Shown here: piece by piece, positions 9,185 to 18,460 of the stretch | Position numbering within the stretch: position 1 is the first letter of the stretch | How the letters are laid out: each line of letters opens with the position of its first letter | Source: VRUE01 sp963807425 | GTDB lineage: Bacteria; Actinomycetota; Thermoleophilia; Solirubrobacterales; 70-9 | Direction: 5' to 3' | Assembly: GCA_963807425.1 (NCBI GenBank) | Contig: CAWEBZ010000009.1 | Coordinates: forward strand, 80,097 to 144,096 | Length of the DNA: 64,000 bases | Position numbers and translations under genes: made by a program | Notes under the pieces: generated by a model | What the model saw: only the letters and a program-made list of their open reading frames with translations | Database searches by the model: none | Told to the model about the DNA's origin: nothing

Positions 9185-9979
9185 ATGCCCGACCGCAAGA
9201 TGACCATCAGGCGGGTCGGCGGGGCAGTCCGACGCCGCGCCCGCCACCTGCCCGCAACGGCGAGGAGGCGGCTGCCCTTCGGCGATCGCTTCCGTCTGGC
9301 GCTCGAGGATCCCACGGCCCCCATCTGCAGTGACATGAAGGCCGAGTCGAGCACTCTGCTGCTCGCCTTCGGAGGGATGAAGGGAAAACTCGACATACCT
9401 CCTTTCGAGTTCTTCGGATTGACGGGCGAGATGCCGATCAAACGCCTCTTCGTGAGAGATCTGAAGCAGGCCTGGTATCACCGTGGCGTCCAACGCCACG
9501 GTGCGACGATCCCGAAGGTCGCTGAGCATCTCGACCGACTCATCGCCTCGCAGCGGATCGAGCGACTCGTGGTGGTTGGCACCTCCGCGGGGGGATACGC
9601 GGCGTTGATCTTCGGTTCGCTGCTGGGAGCAGATCGGGTGCTCTGCTGGGGACCGCAAACCTGCCTCGACCTGAAAGTCCTGGGTCAGATGGACGACCAC
9701 CGGTGGGACGACAGGATCGCCGGCCTGATGTCTAACCACCACTTGGACGAGGACTGGTTGGACCTGCGTCGTGCCCTTCCCCCGGCCCGCATCGCCCAGA
9801 CCCGATACGAGCTTTTCTTCGACGACTCCTATCTGCTCGACCGCCTCCACGTCGAGCGACTCAGCGACGTCGACGGAGTGCAGCTGCGGCCGGTCGCCGG
9901 CGGAAAGCACGAGGTGGCCCGCCAAATGCGCAAGACGGGCGAACTGGAGCAGGTACTGCGGGGCGCACTCGGTGTTTGA
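9185..9979 (+). CDS. Alpha/beta-hydrolase-like protein of the polysaccharide locus
   Basis: 264 residues from ATG 9185 (a TTG at 9179 overlapping the upstream stop is the alternative). The clearest motif is VVVGTSAGGYAAL near the middle, a nucleophile elbow G-T-S-A-G with the serine followed by a small-residue helix, as in serine hydrolases. A late histidine in GGKHEVARQM could complete a triad. No signal peptide is seen, so it acts in the cytoplasm or at the inner membrane face. Similar short hydrolases occur beside capsule sulfotransferases; a role as a deacetylase or thioesterase is possible but not shown. The stop overlaps the next GTG. Confidence 0.6.
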   Translation: MPDRKMTIRRVGGAVRRRARHLPATARRRLPFGDRFRLALEDPTAPICSDMKAESSTLLLAFGGMKGKLDIPPFEFFGLTGEMPIKRLFVRDLKQAWYHRGVQRHGATIPKVAEHLDRLIASQRIERLVVVGTSAGGYAALIFGSLLGADRVLCWGPQTCLDLKVLGQMDDHRWDDRIAGLMSNHHLDEDWLDLRRALPPARIAQTRYELFFDDSYLLDRLHVERLSDVDGVQLRPVAGGKHEVARQMRKTGELEQVLRGALGV

Positions 9980-10922
9980 CGGTTCGCGACGGACCCCGGA
10001 CTTCTTCATCGTCGGTCACCCGAAGTGCGGCACCACCGCCCTCTTCGAGATGCTGCGGACCCACCCTCAGATCTACATGCCGGACTGTAAGGAGACCCAG
10101 TTCTTCGCCACCGAGCTCGGCAGCCGGCCCGGGACCGAAGGGCGCACGTTGACTCAGTACCTCGACCTGTTCGCCGCTGCCGGGCCCGGCCAGCAGGTAG
10201 GAGAGGCATCGGTATCCCACCTCTGGTCCCGCACCGCCGCGGCCGGCATCGCCGAGCTGCGGCCCGACGCCAAGATCATCGCGATCCTGCGCGAGCCGGC
10301 GAGCTTCCTGCGCTCGCTGCATCTGCAGTTCGTGCAGACGCGGGTCGAGTCGGAGAGTGACTTTCGTAAGGCACTGGCGCTGGAGGACGTGAGGCGAAAG
10401 GGACGCGAGCTGCCGGCTTCCTCGGCGCACTGGCCCCTGAAGCTCCTCTACTCCGATTACATCCGCTACGTCGAGCAGCTGCGCCGCTACGAAGACCGCT
10501 TCCCTGCCGAGAACATCCTGGTCCTGATCTACGACGACTTTCGCCGGGACAACGAGGAGACCGTGCGCCGGGTGCTGCGCTTCCTCGAAGTCGAGGACTC
10601 GGTGGCGGTCGCCGCAAGCGATGCCAACCCATCCGTGCGGGTGCGCTCGACCCGCGTCAACGACACCCTGCAGGCATTGATGATGGGCCGGGGCCCGGTC
10701 TCCGGCGCGCTCAAGGCCGGGGTCAAGGCGGTGACGCCGAGAGCGGCCCGGCTGCGAGCCTTCGAGGCCTTCCGCCAGCGCTTCGTCTACTCCAAGCCGG
10801 CGCCAGAGGACGAGAGACTGACCGGCGAGCTTCGACGGCGATTCGAGCCCGAGGTCGTGGCGGCGGCCGAATATCTCGGCCGTGACCTCGTCAATCTCTG
10901 GGGATACGACCACCATGCCTGA
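9972..10922 (+). CDS. Sulfotransferase (PAPS-dependent), copy 1
   Basis: 316 residues from GTG 9972, whose start overlaps the upstream stop. The 5'-phosphosulfate-binding loop is at the N-terminus: FFIVGHPKCGTTALFEML. The 3'-phosphate-binding region is IIAILREPASFLRSLHLQF, with the Arg and Ser expected by the family. These enzymes move sulfate from PAPS onto hydroxyls of glycans or small molecules. It shares long identical stretches with the second sulfotransferase at 11739 (for example IIAILREPASFLRSLH), so the two are paralogues from duplication. An FkbM methyltransferase lies between them. Sulfation of the exopolysaccharide is the likely role. Confidence 0.88.
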   Translation: MFDGSRRTPDFFIVGHPKCGTTALFEMLRTHPQIYMPDCKETQFFATELGSRPGTEGRTLTQYLDLFAAAGPGQQVGEASVSHLWSRTAAAGIAELRPDAKIIAILREPASFLRSLHLQFVQTRVESESDFRKALALEDVRRKGRELPASSAHWPLKLLYSDYIRYVEQLRRYEDRFPAENILVLIYDDFRRDNEETVRRVLRFLEVEDSVAVAASDANPSVRVRSTRVNDTLQALMMGRGPVSGALKAGVKAVTPRAARLRAFEAFRQRFVYSKPAPEDERLTGELRRRFEPEVVAAAEYLGRDLVNLWGYDHHA

Positions 10923-11742
10923 GAACGCTCCCACCGGCCCCGTGCGACGGCCCCTCGTCCAGCCGCTGCTGCGTGCGGTGCCGGCCGGCCTTGGGCGGGT
11001 GCGCCTGGCCAACTACTGCTATCGCGTTCGCTTCCGCGGTCGCGCGAGCGGCGCTCGTCGCTCCACCCAACTCCGGGACCGCTCCAGGTTCGAGCTGGAG
11101 TTGGGCGACTGGCCCCAGGCCAGAGCCTTCCTCCTCGGCGAGTATGACCCGGATACCGTCCGGTTCATCGGCGCCGCGCTGCCCGAGAAGGGCGTGTTCT
11201 TCGATGTCGGTGCACACGTCGGCCTGATCTCTTTTCAGGTCCTGCGGCACCGTCCTTCCGCTCGGATCCACGCCTTCGAGCCGCACCCGGATCGCAATGC
11301 GCAGTACCGCCACCACCGGCAGCTCAACGGCGCCGAGAACCAGGTGGAGATCAACGAGACGGCGCTCTCCGATGCCGTCGGAGAGGTCGGCTTCGACTTC
11401 GATCGCCATGCGATCGGGGAGCGGGGCACGCCGGTTCCGACCACGACACTCGACCGCTACGCCGACGCCGCCGGGGTCGAGCGAATCGACGTGATGAAGC
11501 TCGACGTGGAGGGCCACGAGCTGAGCGCGCTGCGGGGGGCCGAGCAGATGCTGAGCGAAGGCCGGATCGGGAAGATCACCCTGGAGGCGATGGACGTCCA
11601 CGGGGACACGAGCGAGGCGGCGGCGCTCCTGGAGAGTTATGGCTATCGCCCGGTGGACCTGCCGAGCTCGCCCGCGACGGCACTGCGGAGGAGGCTGCGG
11701 GCGGCCGGTCCATCCGCGAACACCGCCTACGAGCTCCGATGA
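10915..11742 (+). CDS. FkbM-family SAM-dependent methyltransferase
   Basis: 275 residues from the ATG at 10915, chosen because it overlaps the upstream stop by eight bases; an ATG at 10882 is also in frame. Motif I is VFFDVGAHVGLISF, followed by the acidic ribose-binding residue in IHAFEPHPD. The C-terminal FkbM hallmark is IDVMKLDVEGHELSALRGAE. FkbM enzymes O-methylate sugars and polyketides, so here a methyl group on a polysaccharide sugar is expected. Its position between two sulfotransferases suggests combined decoration of the same glycan. Confidence 0.87.
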   Translation: MPENAPTGPVRRPLVQPLLRAVPAGLGRVRLANYCYRVRFRGRASGARRSTQLRDRSRFELELGDWPQARAFLLGEYDPDTVRFIGAALPEKGVFFDVGAHVGLISFQVLRHRPSARIHAFEPHPDRNAQYRHHRQLNGAENQVEINETALSDAVGEVGFDFDRHAIGERGTPVPTTTLDRYADAAGVERIDVMKLDVEGHELSALRGAEQMLSEGRIGKITLEAMDVHGDTSEAAALLESYGYRPVDLPSSPATALRRRLRAAGPSANTAYELR

Positions 11743-12698
11743 CCGCACGGGGGAGGATGCCGGACTTCTTCGTCGTCGGCCATGCGAAGTGCGGCACGAC
11801 GGCACTGTATGAAGCATTGAAGCCACATCCCGAAATCTTCCTGCCGGAGCTGAAGGAGCCCTACTTCTTCATCCCCGAAGTGCGCCGTGAAGAACGCTGG
11901 ACGCTGTTCGGCGCTCCGCGCACACTCGAGGAGTATCTTGCCCTCTTCGCCCCCGCCGCCGAGAACCAGCGCGTCGGGGAGGTCTCACCGCATTACATCT
12001 GGTCTGACACCGCCGCGCCAGGCATCGCCGCGGCGCAGCCCGATGCCCGCATCATCGCGATCCTGCGCGAGCCGGCGAGCTTCCTGCGCTCGCTGCATAT
12101 CCACCTGCTCAAATCCCACATCGAGACCGAGAAGAGCCTGCGCCGAGCCCTTGACCTGGAGGATGCCCGGCGCGAGGGCCGGTCGGTCCCCAGCTCCTCC
12201 CGCTGGCCGCGCCTGCTCCTCTACTCCGAGCACGTGCGATACGCGACCCAGCTGCGGCGCTTCTACGACCTCTTCCCGCCCGAGCAAATTCTGGTTCTTG
12301 TCTACGAGGACTTTCGCCGCGACAACCGTGCGACCCTGGCTGCCGTGCAGCGTTTTCTGGAGGTGGACGAGGCCCCGGAGCTGGAGATACCGGAGTCGAA
12401 CACAACCGCGCAACAGGTGCGCCGACCTGGCCTCTACAGCGCCCTGCACCGGCTCTCGATGGGACACGGCAGGGGCGGCGGCGCCCTGCGGAGCGCGATC
12501 AAGGCGCTCACCCCCCAGGGCCTGCGCCGACGCACGCTGGAGTCGACGCGGCACCGTTTAGCGATGGGGAACCCCAAGCGCCCCGACGAGGAGCTGGCGG
12601 CCGAGCTGCGCCAACGCTTCAAGCCCGAGGTGACCGCGGTCAGCGAGCTGCTCGGGCGCGACCTCGTCGCCCGCTGGGGGTATGAGGACGTCGGTTGA
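11739..12698 (+). CDS. Sulfotransferase (PAPS-dependent), copy 2
   Basis: 319 residues; the ATG at 11739 overlaps the FkbM stop. The PAPS loop is FFVVGHAKCGTTALYEAL and the 3'-phosphate motif is IIAILREPASFLRSLHIHL. The C-terminal third (RPDEELAAELRQRFKPEV) is alignable with the copy at 9972 (DERLTGELRRRFEPEV), so the similarity runs the full length. Two retained copies suggest two different acceptor positions or sugars rather than a recent redundant duplication, because the central regions have drifted. It is the last gene of the plus-strand operon; the next gene is convergent. Confidence 0.88.
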   Translation: MTARGRMPDFFVVGHAKCGTTALYEALKPHPEIFLPELKEPYFFIPEVRREERWTLFGAPRTLEEYLALFAPAAENQRVGEVSPHYIWSDTAAPGIAAAQPDARIIAILREPASFLRSLHIHLLKSHIETEKSLRRALDLEDARREGRSVPSSSRWPRLLLYSEHVRYATQLRRFYDLFPPEQILVLVYEDFRRDNRATLAAVQRFLEVDEAPELEIPESNTTAQQVRRPGLYSALHRLSMGHGRGGGALRSAIKALTPQGLRRRTLESTRHRLAMGNPKRPDEELAAELRQRFKPEVTAVSELLGRDLVARWGYEDVG

Positions 12699-12710
12699 GC
12701 ACGGTGCGGA

Positions 12711-13739
12711 TCAGCCGCGGTAGACGAGACCCGTGCCGGCGGCCAGCAGATCTTTGACCAGGGCCTTCCTGCCCAAGGAGCCCGCGGCGCGATCGGAGTA
12801 ACCCCTGGCCCGGATCGCCCGCGCCAGACAGCGCGACCGCTCGACCGCCGAGCCTCCGGGACGGTACATCCCTGCCCGCTGTTCGAGCAGGTCGGCGAAG
12901 CGAAGATGAGTTTTCTCAAGTCCGCGCAGGGCCGCTCGTTGACGGTCATCCAGGCGGTCTCCCGCTGCGAGCCAGCGCAGCACCGCTGCCTTGTCCTCGA
13001 CGGCGGCCTTCGTCTCCAGAAGGCGATTGAGGTCGGACTGCCGGCGGCGTCGCAACAATTTCGACGGCGGACCCTGCTCATAGCCACTGACGTTGCCGCC
13101 ATGCCGGCGGTACAACGCCAGCGGCTCATCGAGCAGAATGAGGCCGTTGTCCGCTCCGGCCAGGAGCACGAGCAAGGTGTCGTGCCCGTACGCCAGGGCG
13201 GTCTCGGCCGGCAGCGGTGGCTCGCGCAGGTAGTCGAGCAGCCTGCGCTCGAAGCACATCGCGAATCCCGGGCCACCGACGAACGTCGGGTAATCCCGCG
13301 GCCGCAGCCTCTGCTCCTGGCGGATGTTCGGGTGCAGGGTCCCGGTCGGCTTCAACCTCTCATCGACAACCTGGGCCGCGTGCATAACCAAGCTGGGTCG
13401 ATCCCCAGAAGCGAGAATCGCCTCGCAGCGAGCCAGCTTCCCAGGCAGCCAGACATCGTCCTGGTCGCAAAACGCGATCAAGTCTCCACCGCATCTGGAG
13501 CCCGCCAGCAGGAAGTTGGCAAACCAGCCGAGCTGCGACTCGTTGCGGTGGATCCGGACCGCAAATGGAGCCGACTCGGCAAAGCTGGCAAGAATGTCGG
13601 GTGTGCGGTCTGAGGAGCAGTCGTCGCAGACCACCAACTCATCCGGCAGTCTGCTCTGAGCCAGGATCGAGTCGAGTTGCTCAGCGAGGAAACGCCCCCC
13701 GTTGAACGTGCCCATTGCGATTGAGATGGTCCTGCTCAT
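12711..13739 (-). CDS. Family 2 glycosyltransferase, rhamnosyltransferase-like
   Basis: 342 residues beginning SRTISIAMGTFNGGRFLAEQ, with LVVCDDCSSDRTPDIL and DLIAFCDQDDVWLPGKL. The DQDDVW form of the metal motif is characteristic of GT2 enzymes annotated as rhamnosyltransferases or O-antigen transferases. A later ETALAYGHDTLLVLLAG region gives the acceptor loop. It sits on the opposite strand between the sulfotransferase operon and the glycoside hydrolase, 33 bases downstream of the latter's stop is its own start, so the two minus-strand genes may be co-transcribed. The exact sugar is a guess. Confidence 0.83.
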   Translation of the reverse strand: MSRTISIAMGTFNGGRFLAEQLDSILAQSRLPDELVVCDDCSSDRTPDILASFAESAPFAVRIHRNESQLGWFANFLLAGSRCGGDLIAFCDQDDVWLPGKLARCEAILASGDRPSLVMHAAQVVDERLKPTGTLHPNIRQEQRLRPRDYPTFVGGPGFAMCFERRLLDYLREPPLPAETALAYGHDTLLVLLAGADNGLILLDEPLALYRRHGGNVSGYEQGPPSKLLRRRRQSDLNRLLETKAAVEDKAAVLRWLAAGDRLDDRQRAALRGLEKTHLRFADLLEQRAGMYRPGGSAVERSRCLARAIRARGYSDRAAGSLGRKALVKDLLAAGTGLVYRG

Positions 13740-13772
13740 CGAGGGAGCGAGCCAGTGTATGCCCCCCTGCCT

Positions 13773-16472
13773 TCAGGCCTCCGGAAAATCGATCGTCAGC
13801 AGCCGCGGGTAGTTCGTCGCGGCGATTTCGAAGATCGCCCGGTCGCCATGGCGAGAGACGAGCCGGGCCGGGGTCGCTTCGTCGCGCAGGGGGTCGTAGG
13901 CGCTGACCTGCGGCGGTTCGCTCTGCGGAAGGTTGGCGAAGGTGATGCGGAAGCGCTGGTCGGGGAGGTCGAAGCGGGTTGGAGAGGAGGCTGGAATGGC
14001 CGGGTCCCAGACCGTGGTCAGGTTCGGCGTCATCACGTAGACCGGAACGACAAAGCGATCGGGAGCAGCCTGAAAAGGAAAGACGGCGAGAACGTCGCGG
14101 TCGTATAGATCGGGGTGGGCAGCGGTCCCGTCGCCGGCCCAGACCGCGTGATTGCCCGCTTGGGCGATCGAGGCGAGGTGAAGCTGCCGGGCCGCGCCAG
14201 CCGGTCCGGGACCGTCGAATCGCGCCAACAGCCGCGGCAGCGCCGCCATCGTCTCGCCGCCGAGCGAGTCGCCGGGGTAGGTATCCGGGTCGGCGTCGAG
14301 CGCCTCCATGAACCGATCTGAGATCAGGTCGTAGCCGGGGTGGTGGGCGGCGGCGTAGAAGTACTCTCGCGCGACTCCCTTGGCAACCATCGCGACAAGG
14401 CTGCGCAGCACGATCTCGGCCTGCACCCGTTCTTCCTGAGCCCCGGTCAGGGTGCCGATGTACTGGTCCTGATAGCCGGCCGGAACCGGCATCAGGGTTT
14501 TGGTGTTGAGGTTGTACTCGGTCATCCAGACCTCGGCCGGATCGCCACCGGAAGGGCCGACCGCCCGACCGTGGGGAACTCCGTAGATCGTGGTGGTAGT
14601 CGGCGAGAGGTCCCGGATCAGGGTCTCGGTCTGCGTGGCGGTGAGGAAGTACTCCGGCAGGGCCGAGGCAAAGTCGGGCGTGAACTTCGGCGTATAGGGA
14701 GCGCTGGCGGTCGTCGATCCGGAATGGCCGAGGGCGTCCACGGGGCGAATGCCGTTGATCGTGGCGGTGCGGGGGAAGTATTGCGGCCCCCGGTAGAGAT
14801 GCTTGCTCAGGGCCGTCGTCCCAATTGGCACATCGCGTCCGGATGCGAACGGCGTTTGGCTTGCGAAGCCATTGCTGATCCCCACCCCGTCGGCGACGCC
14901 GTCACTTGCACGCAGATGCGCCACCGTCGCTTTCAGCAGCTCTTTCGTCACCGAGCCGGAGCCGTCGAAGCGCCGGGGCGAGTAGTAGTTCCCTTCGTCG
15001 AGGAACTGCGAGCCAAAGCTGAGCTCGTTCCACACCTCGAGGTCGTAGCCATCGTCGCCGAACACCGAGGTCGCCTCGCGAGTGACCGCGTCGACGTAAT
15101 CGAGCCAGCCTGCCAGGGTCTGCTGGAACTCCGGGTTTGGGTCGCCGCTGGCTAGCCGGGGCGGGGAGAAAGGTCCGTAGCGCAGGGTGCTTCCGGGGTG
15201 TGGCCCGGCGGAGAGAGCAGCCGGCAGCGGCCGCGACAGCGTGGCCTCGCCGTCAGCGCCAACATCTGTGACGAGGACGTCGGGGTTGCCTCCGAAGGAG
15301 AGCCCCGCGAAGCCGGTCTTGCCAGGGTCGACCGCGGCAGCGGAGGGTTCGTCGAGCCGAACCGTGCGCGCGCCGGCGGGCGCCGGCGCGACCGTGGTCA
15401 GCGTCACCGGCCTGGCGGGACCGGGACCGCCGCTGTTGGCGTTCAGCAGGATCAACGGCCGTAGGCCGTGCTCGAGCAGGGCTACCAGCCTCCTCCGCAG
15501 GCTCGCCTCGTCAACGAACTCGTCGGGGGCGGCATAGGAAAGCTGATTCCAGCTGATCTCCACGCGGGCCAGCCTGAAGCCACTCGACGCCAGCAGGCGC
15601 GCCGTTGCATCGGCCTCGCGCGGAGCGACGTTGAAGTTGATCCCAAGCGCCTCGCGGAGGCGGCTCGCCGGCAAGGTCTCGAGATAGGAGCGCCAGGGTT
15701 GCAGCCAGAAGGAGCGGCGGCCAAAGGGGACCTGAGCGAGATGCCGCGGATCGATCGGATCGGCGATCACTCCTCCCGCGCTCGGCTCCGCCGGAGCGAC
15801 GTCGAGGGTCTCGCTGCCGTCGGCGACCGGGCAACGGACCCTTGCCGGCATCGCGCCCCCCGGCACGAGCTCGAGGCTAACTTCTCCCGGCCGAAGACCT
15901 GGGGCCATACCGCCAAACGGCGTGACCACGCCCGCGGCCGAGATCCCGACGCACTCTTCGGCACGAGCGAGGGAAAGGCCCGCCTGCGGCGCCAACAGGA
16001 CGGCAGCGGGAGCACCGGCGAAACCCTCACCCTGAGCCAGGATCCCGGCCGGCACCCCGGGGTCGTCGGGCGCCGGCGGTTTCCCTTCTTCAGGAGGTGT
16101 TTTGCTTTCTTTCAGCGGGGGCGGTTTGAGGTCCCCCACCGGCGACGGCCCGTCCTCGTGAGGTTGGGGCGTCGAGGTTCCCGGTAGGGGGAGGTCTGCG
16201 GAGGCGGGATGGCCGCTCGTGGGTGGTCTTGGCGCCCCCGTCCGGGAGGGAGCGATGCCCATCCGCTTACCCCCCGTCGCCTTACGCGTGCAATGCAGGG
16301 CCCCGCGCGGGTGGCGGGATCCGGGAAAGCGAGCCTCCTTCGTCGCCTTCAGCACGCAGGCCTTGTGCGGCCGCAGCGACTTCGTCAGGAGTGGCCGGGC
16401 GGTCGCAACTCCCGCAAGGACGCAAATGCATATAACGATGAGAGGCCAGGCCAGCCGCGGAAACCGTGACAT
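13773..16472 (-). CDS. Large secreted glycoside hydrolase-like protein (TIM barrel, clan A type)
   Basis: 899 residues; the ATG at 16472 follows an AGGAGA Shine-Dalgarno six bases upstream. A signal or anchor segment lies at residues about 8-25, then a basic stretch and a proline-rich linker (about 80-140), consistent with an exported protein that spans the wall. A barrel domain begins near residue 276 (LGINFNV). Candidate catalytic acid/base is E483 in LEVWNELSFG and candidate nucleophile is E652 in EVWMTEYNLN, the pairing of clan A families such as GH39 or GH5. The barrel is interrupted by a beta-rich insertion at about 350-440. It may trim or turn over the exopolysaccharide made by the locus. 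Family assignment needs a profile search. Confidence 0.7.
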   Translation of the reverse strand: MSRFPRLAWPLIVICICVLAGVATARPLLTKSLRPHKACVLKATKEARFPGSRHPRGALHCTRKATGGKRMGIAPSRTGAPRPPTSGHPASADLPLPGTSTPQPHEDGPSPVGDLKPPPLKESKTPPEEGKPPAPDDPGVPAGILAQGEGFAGAPAAVLLAPQAGLSLARAEECVGISAAGVVTPFGGMAPGLRPGEVSLELVPGGAMPARVRCPVADGSETLDVAPAEPSAGGVIADPIDPRHLAQVPFGRRSFWLQPWRSYLETLPASRLREALGINFNVAPREADATARLLASSGFRLARVEISWNQLSYAAPDEFVDEASLRRRLVALLEHGLRPLILLNANSGGPGPARPVTLTTVAPAPAGARTVRLDEPSAAAVDPGKTGFAGLSFGGNPDVLVTDVGADGEATLSRPLPAALSAGPHPGSTLRYGPFSPPRLASGDPNPEFQQTLAGWLDYVDAVTREATSVFGDDGYDLEVWNELSFGSQFLDEGNYYSPRRFDGSGSVTKELLKATVAHLRASDGVADGVGISNGFASQTPFASGRDVPIGTTALSKHLYRGPQYFPRTATINGIRPVDALGHSGSTTASAPYTPKFTPDFASALPEYFLTATQTETLIRDLSPTTTTIYGVPHGRAVGPSGGDPAEVWMTEYNLNTKTLMPVPAGYQDQYIGTLTGAQEERVQAEIVLRSLVAMVAKGVAREYFYAAAHHPGYDLISDRFMEALDADPDTYPGDSLGGETMAALPRLLARFDGPGPAGAARQLHLASIAQAGNHAVWAGDGTAAHPDLYDRDVLAVFPFQAAPDRFVVPVYVMTPNLTTVWDPAIPASSPTRFDLPDQRFRITFANLPQSEPPQVSAYDPLRDEATPARLVSRHGDRAIFEIAATNYPRLLTIDFPEA

Positions 16473-16594
16473 TGCTCTCCTGTATCGGCCACGGCCGCCA
16501 TAGATGAAACGACCGCAAGGAATTGGCCACTTAGCCGACGTTCCTACCCGTTTATCCGACCGACAGAACGATGCCTTGCACTACCGTTTCCCGA
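16473..16594. promoter_or_regulatory. Divergent intergenic region between glycoside hydrolase and asparagine synthetase genes
   Basis: About 120 bases separate the starts of the minus-strand hydrolase and the plus-strand asparagine synthetase. Only the hydrolase ribosome site is obvious (AGGAGA on the minus strand at about 16477-16482). The plus side has no strong Shine-Dalgarno before the MCGIAG start. Promoters for both directions must lie here, but no convincing -35/-10 pair stands out. Confidence 0.35.
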
Positions 16595-18460
16595 ATGTGC
16601 GGGATTGCAGGCAGTACCCAAGACTCAGGGGGGTCCGCTACGCGGGGGATGCTGGCGCGGCTGGTGCACCGTGGTCCCGACGACGAAGGGGTCCATTCCG
16701 ATCCGGATCGCGGTCTCAGCATCGGCGTGCGACGTCTCGCCATCCTTGACCTCGAGGGCGGTCATCAGCCGATCGCCAACGAGGACGGCTCGGTGTGGGT
16801 CGCCTTCAATGGCGAGATCTACAACCACGCCCGCCTGCGTGAGCAGCTGCGAGAGCGCGGCCACGTCTTCGTCACCGAGTGCGATACCGAGGTCCTCGTG
16901 CATCTCTACGAGGAGTTCGGCACGGAGATGGTCCACGCGCTGGAGGGCATGTTCGCCTTCGCGCTCTGGGACCAGCGGCGGCGCCGGCTCTTGCTCGCTC
17001 GAGACCGCTTTGGCGAGAAGCCGCTGTTCGTGCACGAGCACGGCGGTGAGATCGTCTTCGCCTCCGAGCTGACCGCGCTGCTCGAGGCCAAGCCACAGCT
17101 TCGCGAGCTCTCGGCCGAGGCCGTCGACGCTTTCTTCGTCTTCGGCTACGTGCCCGGTCCGGAGACGATCGTGCGCGGCGTGCGCCAGCTCTCCCCCGGC
17201 TCGCTGCTCACCTGGGAGCACGAGAGCCGCCGCATCGAGGAGCGCCGCTGGTGGACGCCCCCGTCGTCGCCCGGCCGTTTGAACGAGCCGCGCGCCGCCC
17301 TCGTCGCCGAGGCGAGCCGGCTGTTCACCGACTCTGTGCGCAGCCGCCTGATCGCCGACGTTCCCGTTGGCGTCTTCCTTTCCGGCGGCATCGATTCGAC
17401 CCTCGTCGCCAGCGCCGCCTCGGCCTTCTCCTCGCAGCCGATCAAGACCTTCACCGTCGGCTACGACATCGGCCCCTTCGACGAGACCGCGCGCGCGCGG
17501 GATGTCGCTCAGAGGCTCGAGACCGAGCACCACGAGGTGATCCTCAGCCAGGACGAGGTGCGGGAGCGAGCGCCGAAGCTGTTGGCCGAGATGGACCAAC
17601 CGCTCGCCGACCAAGCCCTCATCTCGCTGCATGCCCTCTCGAGCTTCGCCCGACCGCTGGTTACGGTCGCCCTCGGCGGCGAGGGCGCCGACGAGCTGTT
17701 CGGTGGGTATCCCCGCTATCGCTGGATCGAGCGGCTCGGGCGCGCAGAGGCGGCGATGCCGGTGGCGATATCGCCGCGGCTCCAGCGTCGCGTCTCTGGC
17801 TGGGCCCCGGCGCGCAGGCTGATCGAGCGCAGCGGTCCGGCACCTACGCTCGAGCGCAACCTGGACTGGGTGACCGGCGGCAGGCGCCACCGCCGCAACG
17901 GGCTCTACGGCCCCCGCCTGGCCGGCATCCGCGACGAACAGCTCGTCTCGCTCCTCGCCTCTCGCAGCGGCGAGCTGGAGGGAGACGCGACCGGCAGGCA
18001 GCTGATGCGGCTCGACCAGATCGACTACCTGCCAGACAACGTGCTGGTCAAGACCGATCGCGCCGGAATGCTGGTCTCGATGGAGATCCGCACCGTCTAC
18101 CTGCAGCGGGAGCTGGCCGAGTTCGCCGCCTCGGTCGACACCTCTCTGCATCTCGGTGGGCGAGGAAAGTCGCTGCTGCATTCGATGCTTCCGCCCGGGA
18201 TGGACACACGCAGAACGAGACGCTTTCGCAAGGCCGCTTTCAACGCGCCGGCAGCGGAGTGGCTGCGGGGAGCGCTGGCCCCGACGCTGCGTCGGCAGCT
18301 CGACTCAGGCACGATCTACGAGGAGGGATGGTTCGACCGGACGACCGCCAAGGGCCTGGCGGCAGAGCACCTCTCTGGCTCCCACGACCACAGCGACCTG
18401 CTCTGGGGGCTGCTCGCCTTCGGCCTTTGGAGCGACAGGCTGCTCGGTGCGGATGCCTAA
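16595..18460 (+). CDS. asnB: Asparagine synthase (glutamine-hydrolysing), class B
   Basis: 621 residues from ATG 16595, chosen because it places the catalytic Cys at position 2 (MCGIAGST); an ATG at 16571 would hide it. The N-terminal glutaminase domain continues with HRGPDDEG and IANEDGSVWVAFNGEIYN. The synthetase domain has the ATP pyrophosphatase motif FLSGGIDSTLVAS, and VALGGEGADELFGGYPRY further on. It converts aspartate to asparagine or amidates a related carboxylate. AsnB paralogues are common in polysaccharide loci, where they may amidate uronic acids. It opens a four-gene overlapping operon (to 21663) with two glycosyltransferases. Whether it serves primary metabolism or glycan amidation is open. 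Confidence 0.88.
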   Translation: MCGIAGSTQDSGGSATRGMLARLVHRGPDDEGVHSDPDRGLSIGVRRLAILDLEGGHQPIANEDGSVWVAFNGEIYNHARLREQLRERGHVFVTECDTEVLVHLYEEFGTEMVHALEGMFAFALWDQRRRRLLLARDRFGEKPLFVHEHGGEIVFASELTALLEAKPQLRELSAEAVDAFFVFGYVPGPETIVRGVRQLSPGSLLTWEHESRRIEERRWWTPPSSPGRLNEPRAALVAEASRLFTDSVRSRLIADVPVGVFLSGGIDSTLVASAASAFSSQPIKTFTVGYDIGPFDETARARDVAQRLETEHHEVILSQDEVRERAPKLLAEMDQPLADQALISLHALSSFARPLVTVALGGEGADELFGGYPRYRWIERLGRAEAAMPVAISPRLQRRVSGWAPARRLIERSGPAPTLERNLDWVTGGRRHRRNGLYGPRLAGIRDEQLVSLLASRSGELEGDATGRQLMRLDQIDYLPDNVLVKTDRAGMLVSMEIRTVYLQRELAEFAASVDTSLHLGGRGKSLLHSMLPPGMDTRRTRRFRKAAFNAPAAEWLRGALAPTLRRQLDSGTIYEEGWFDRTTAKGLAAEHLSGSHDHSDLLWGLLAFGLWSDRLLGADA

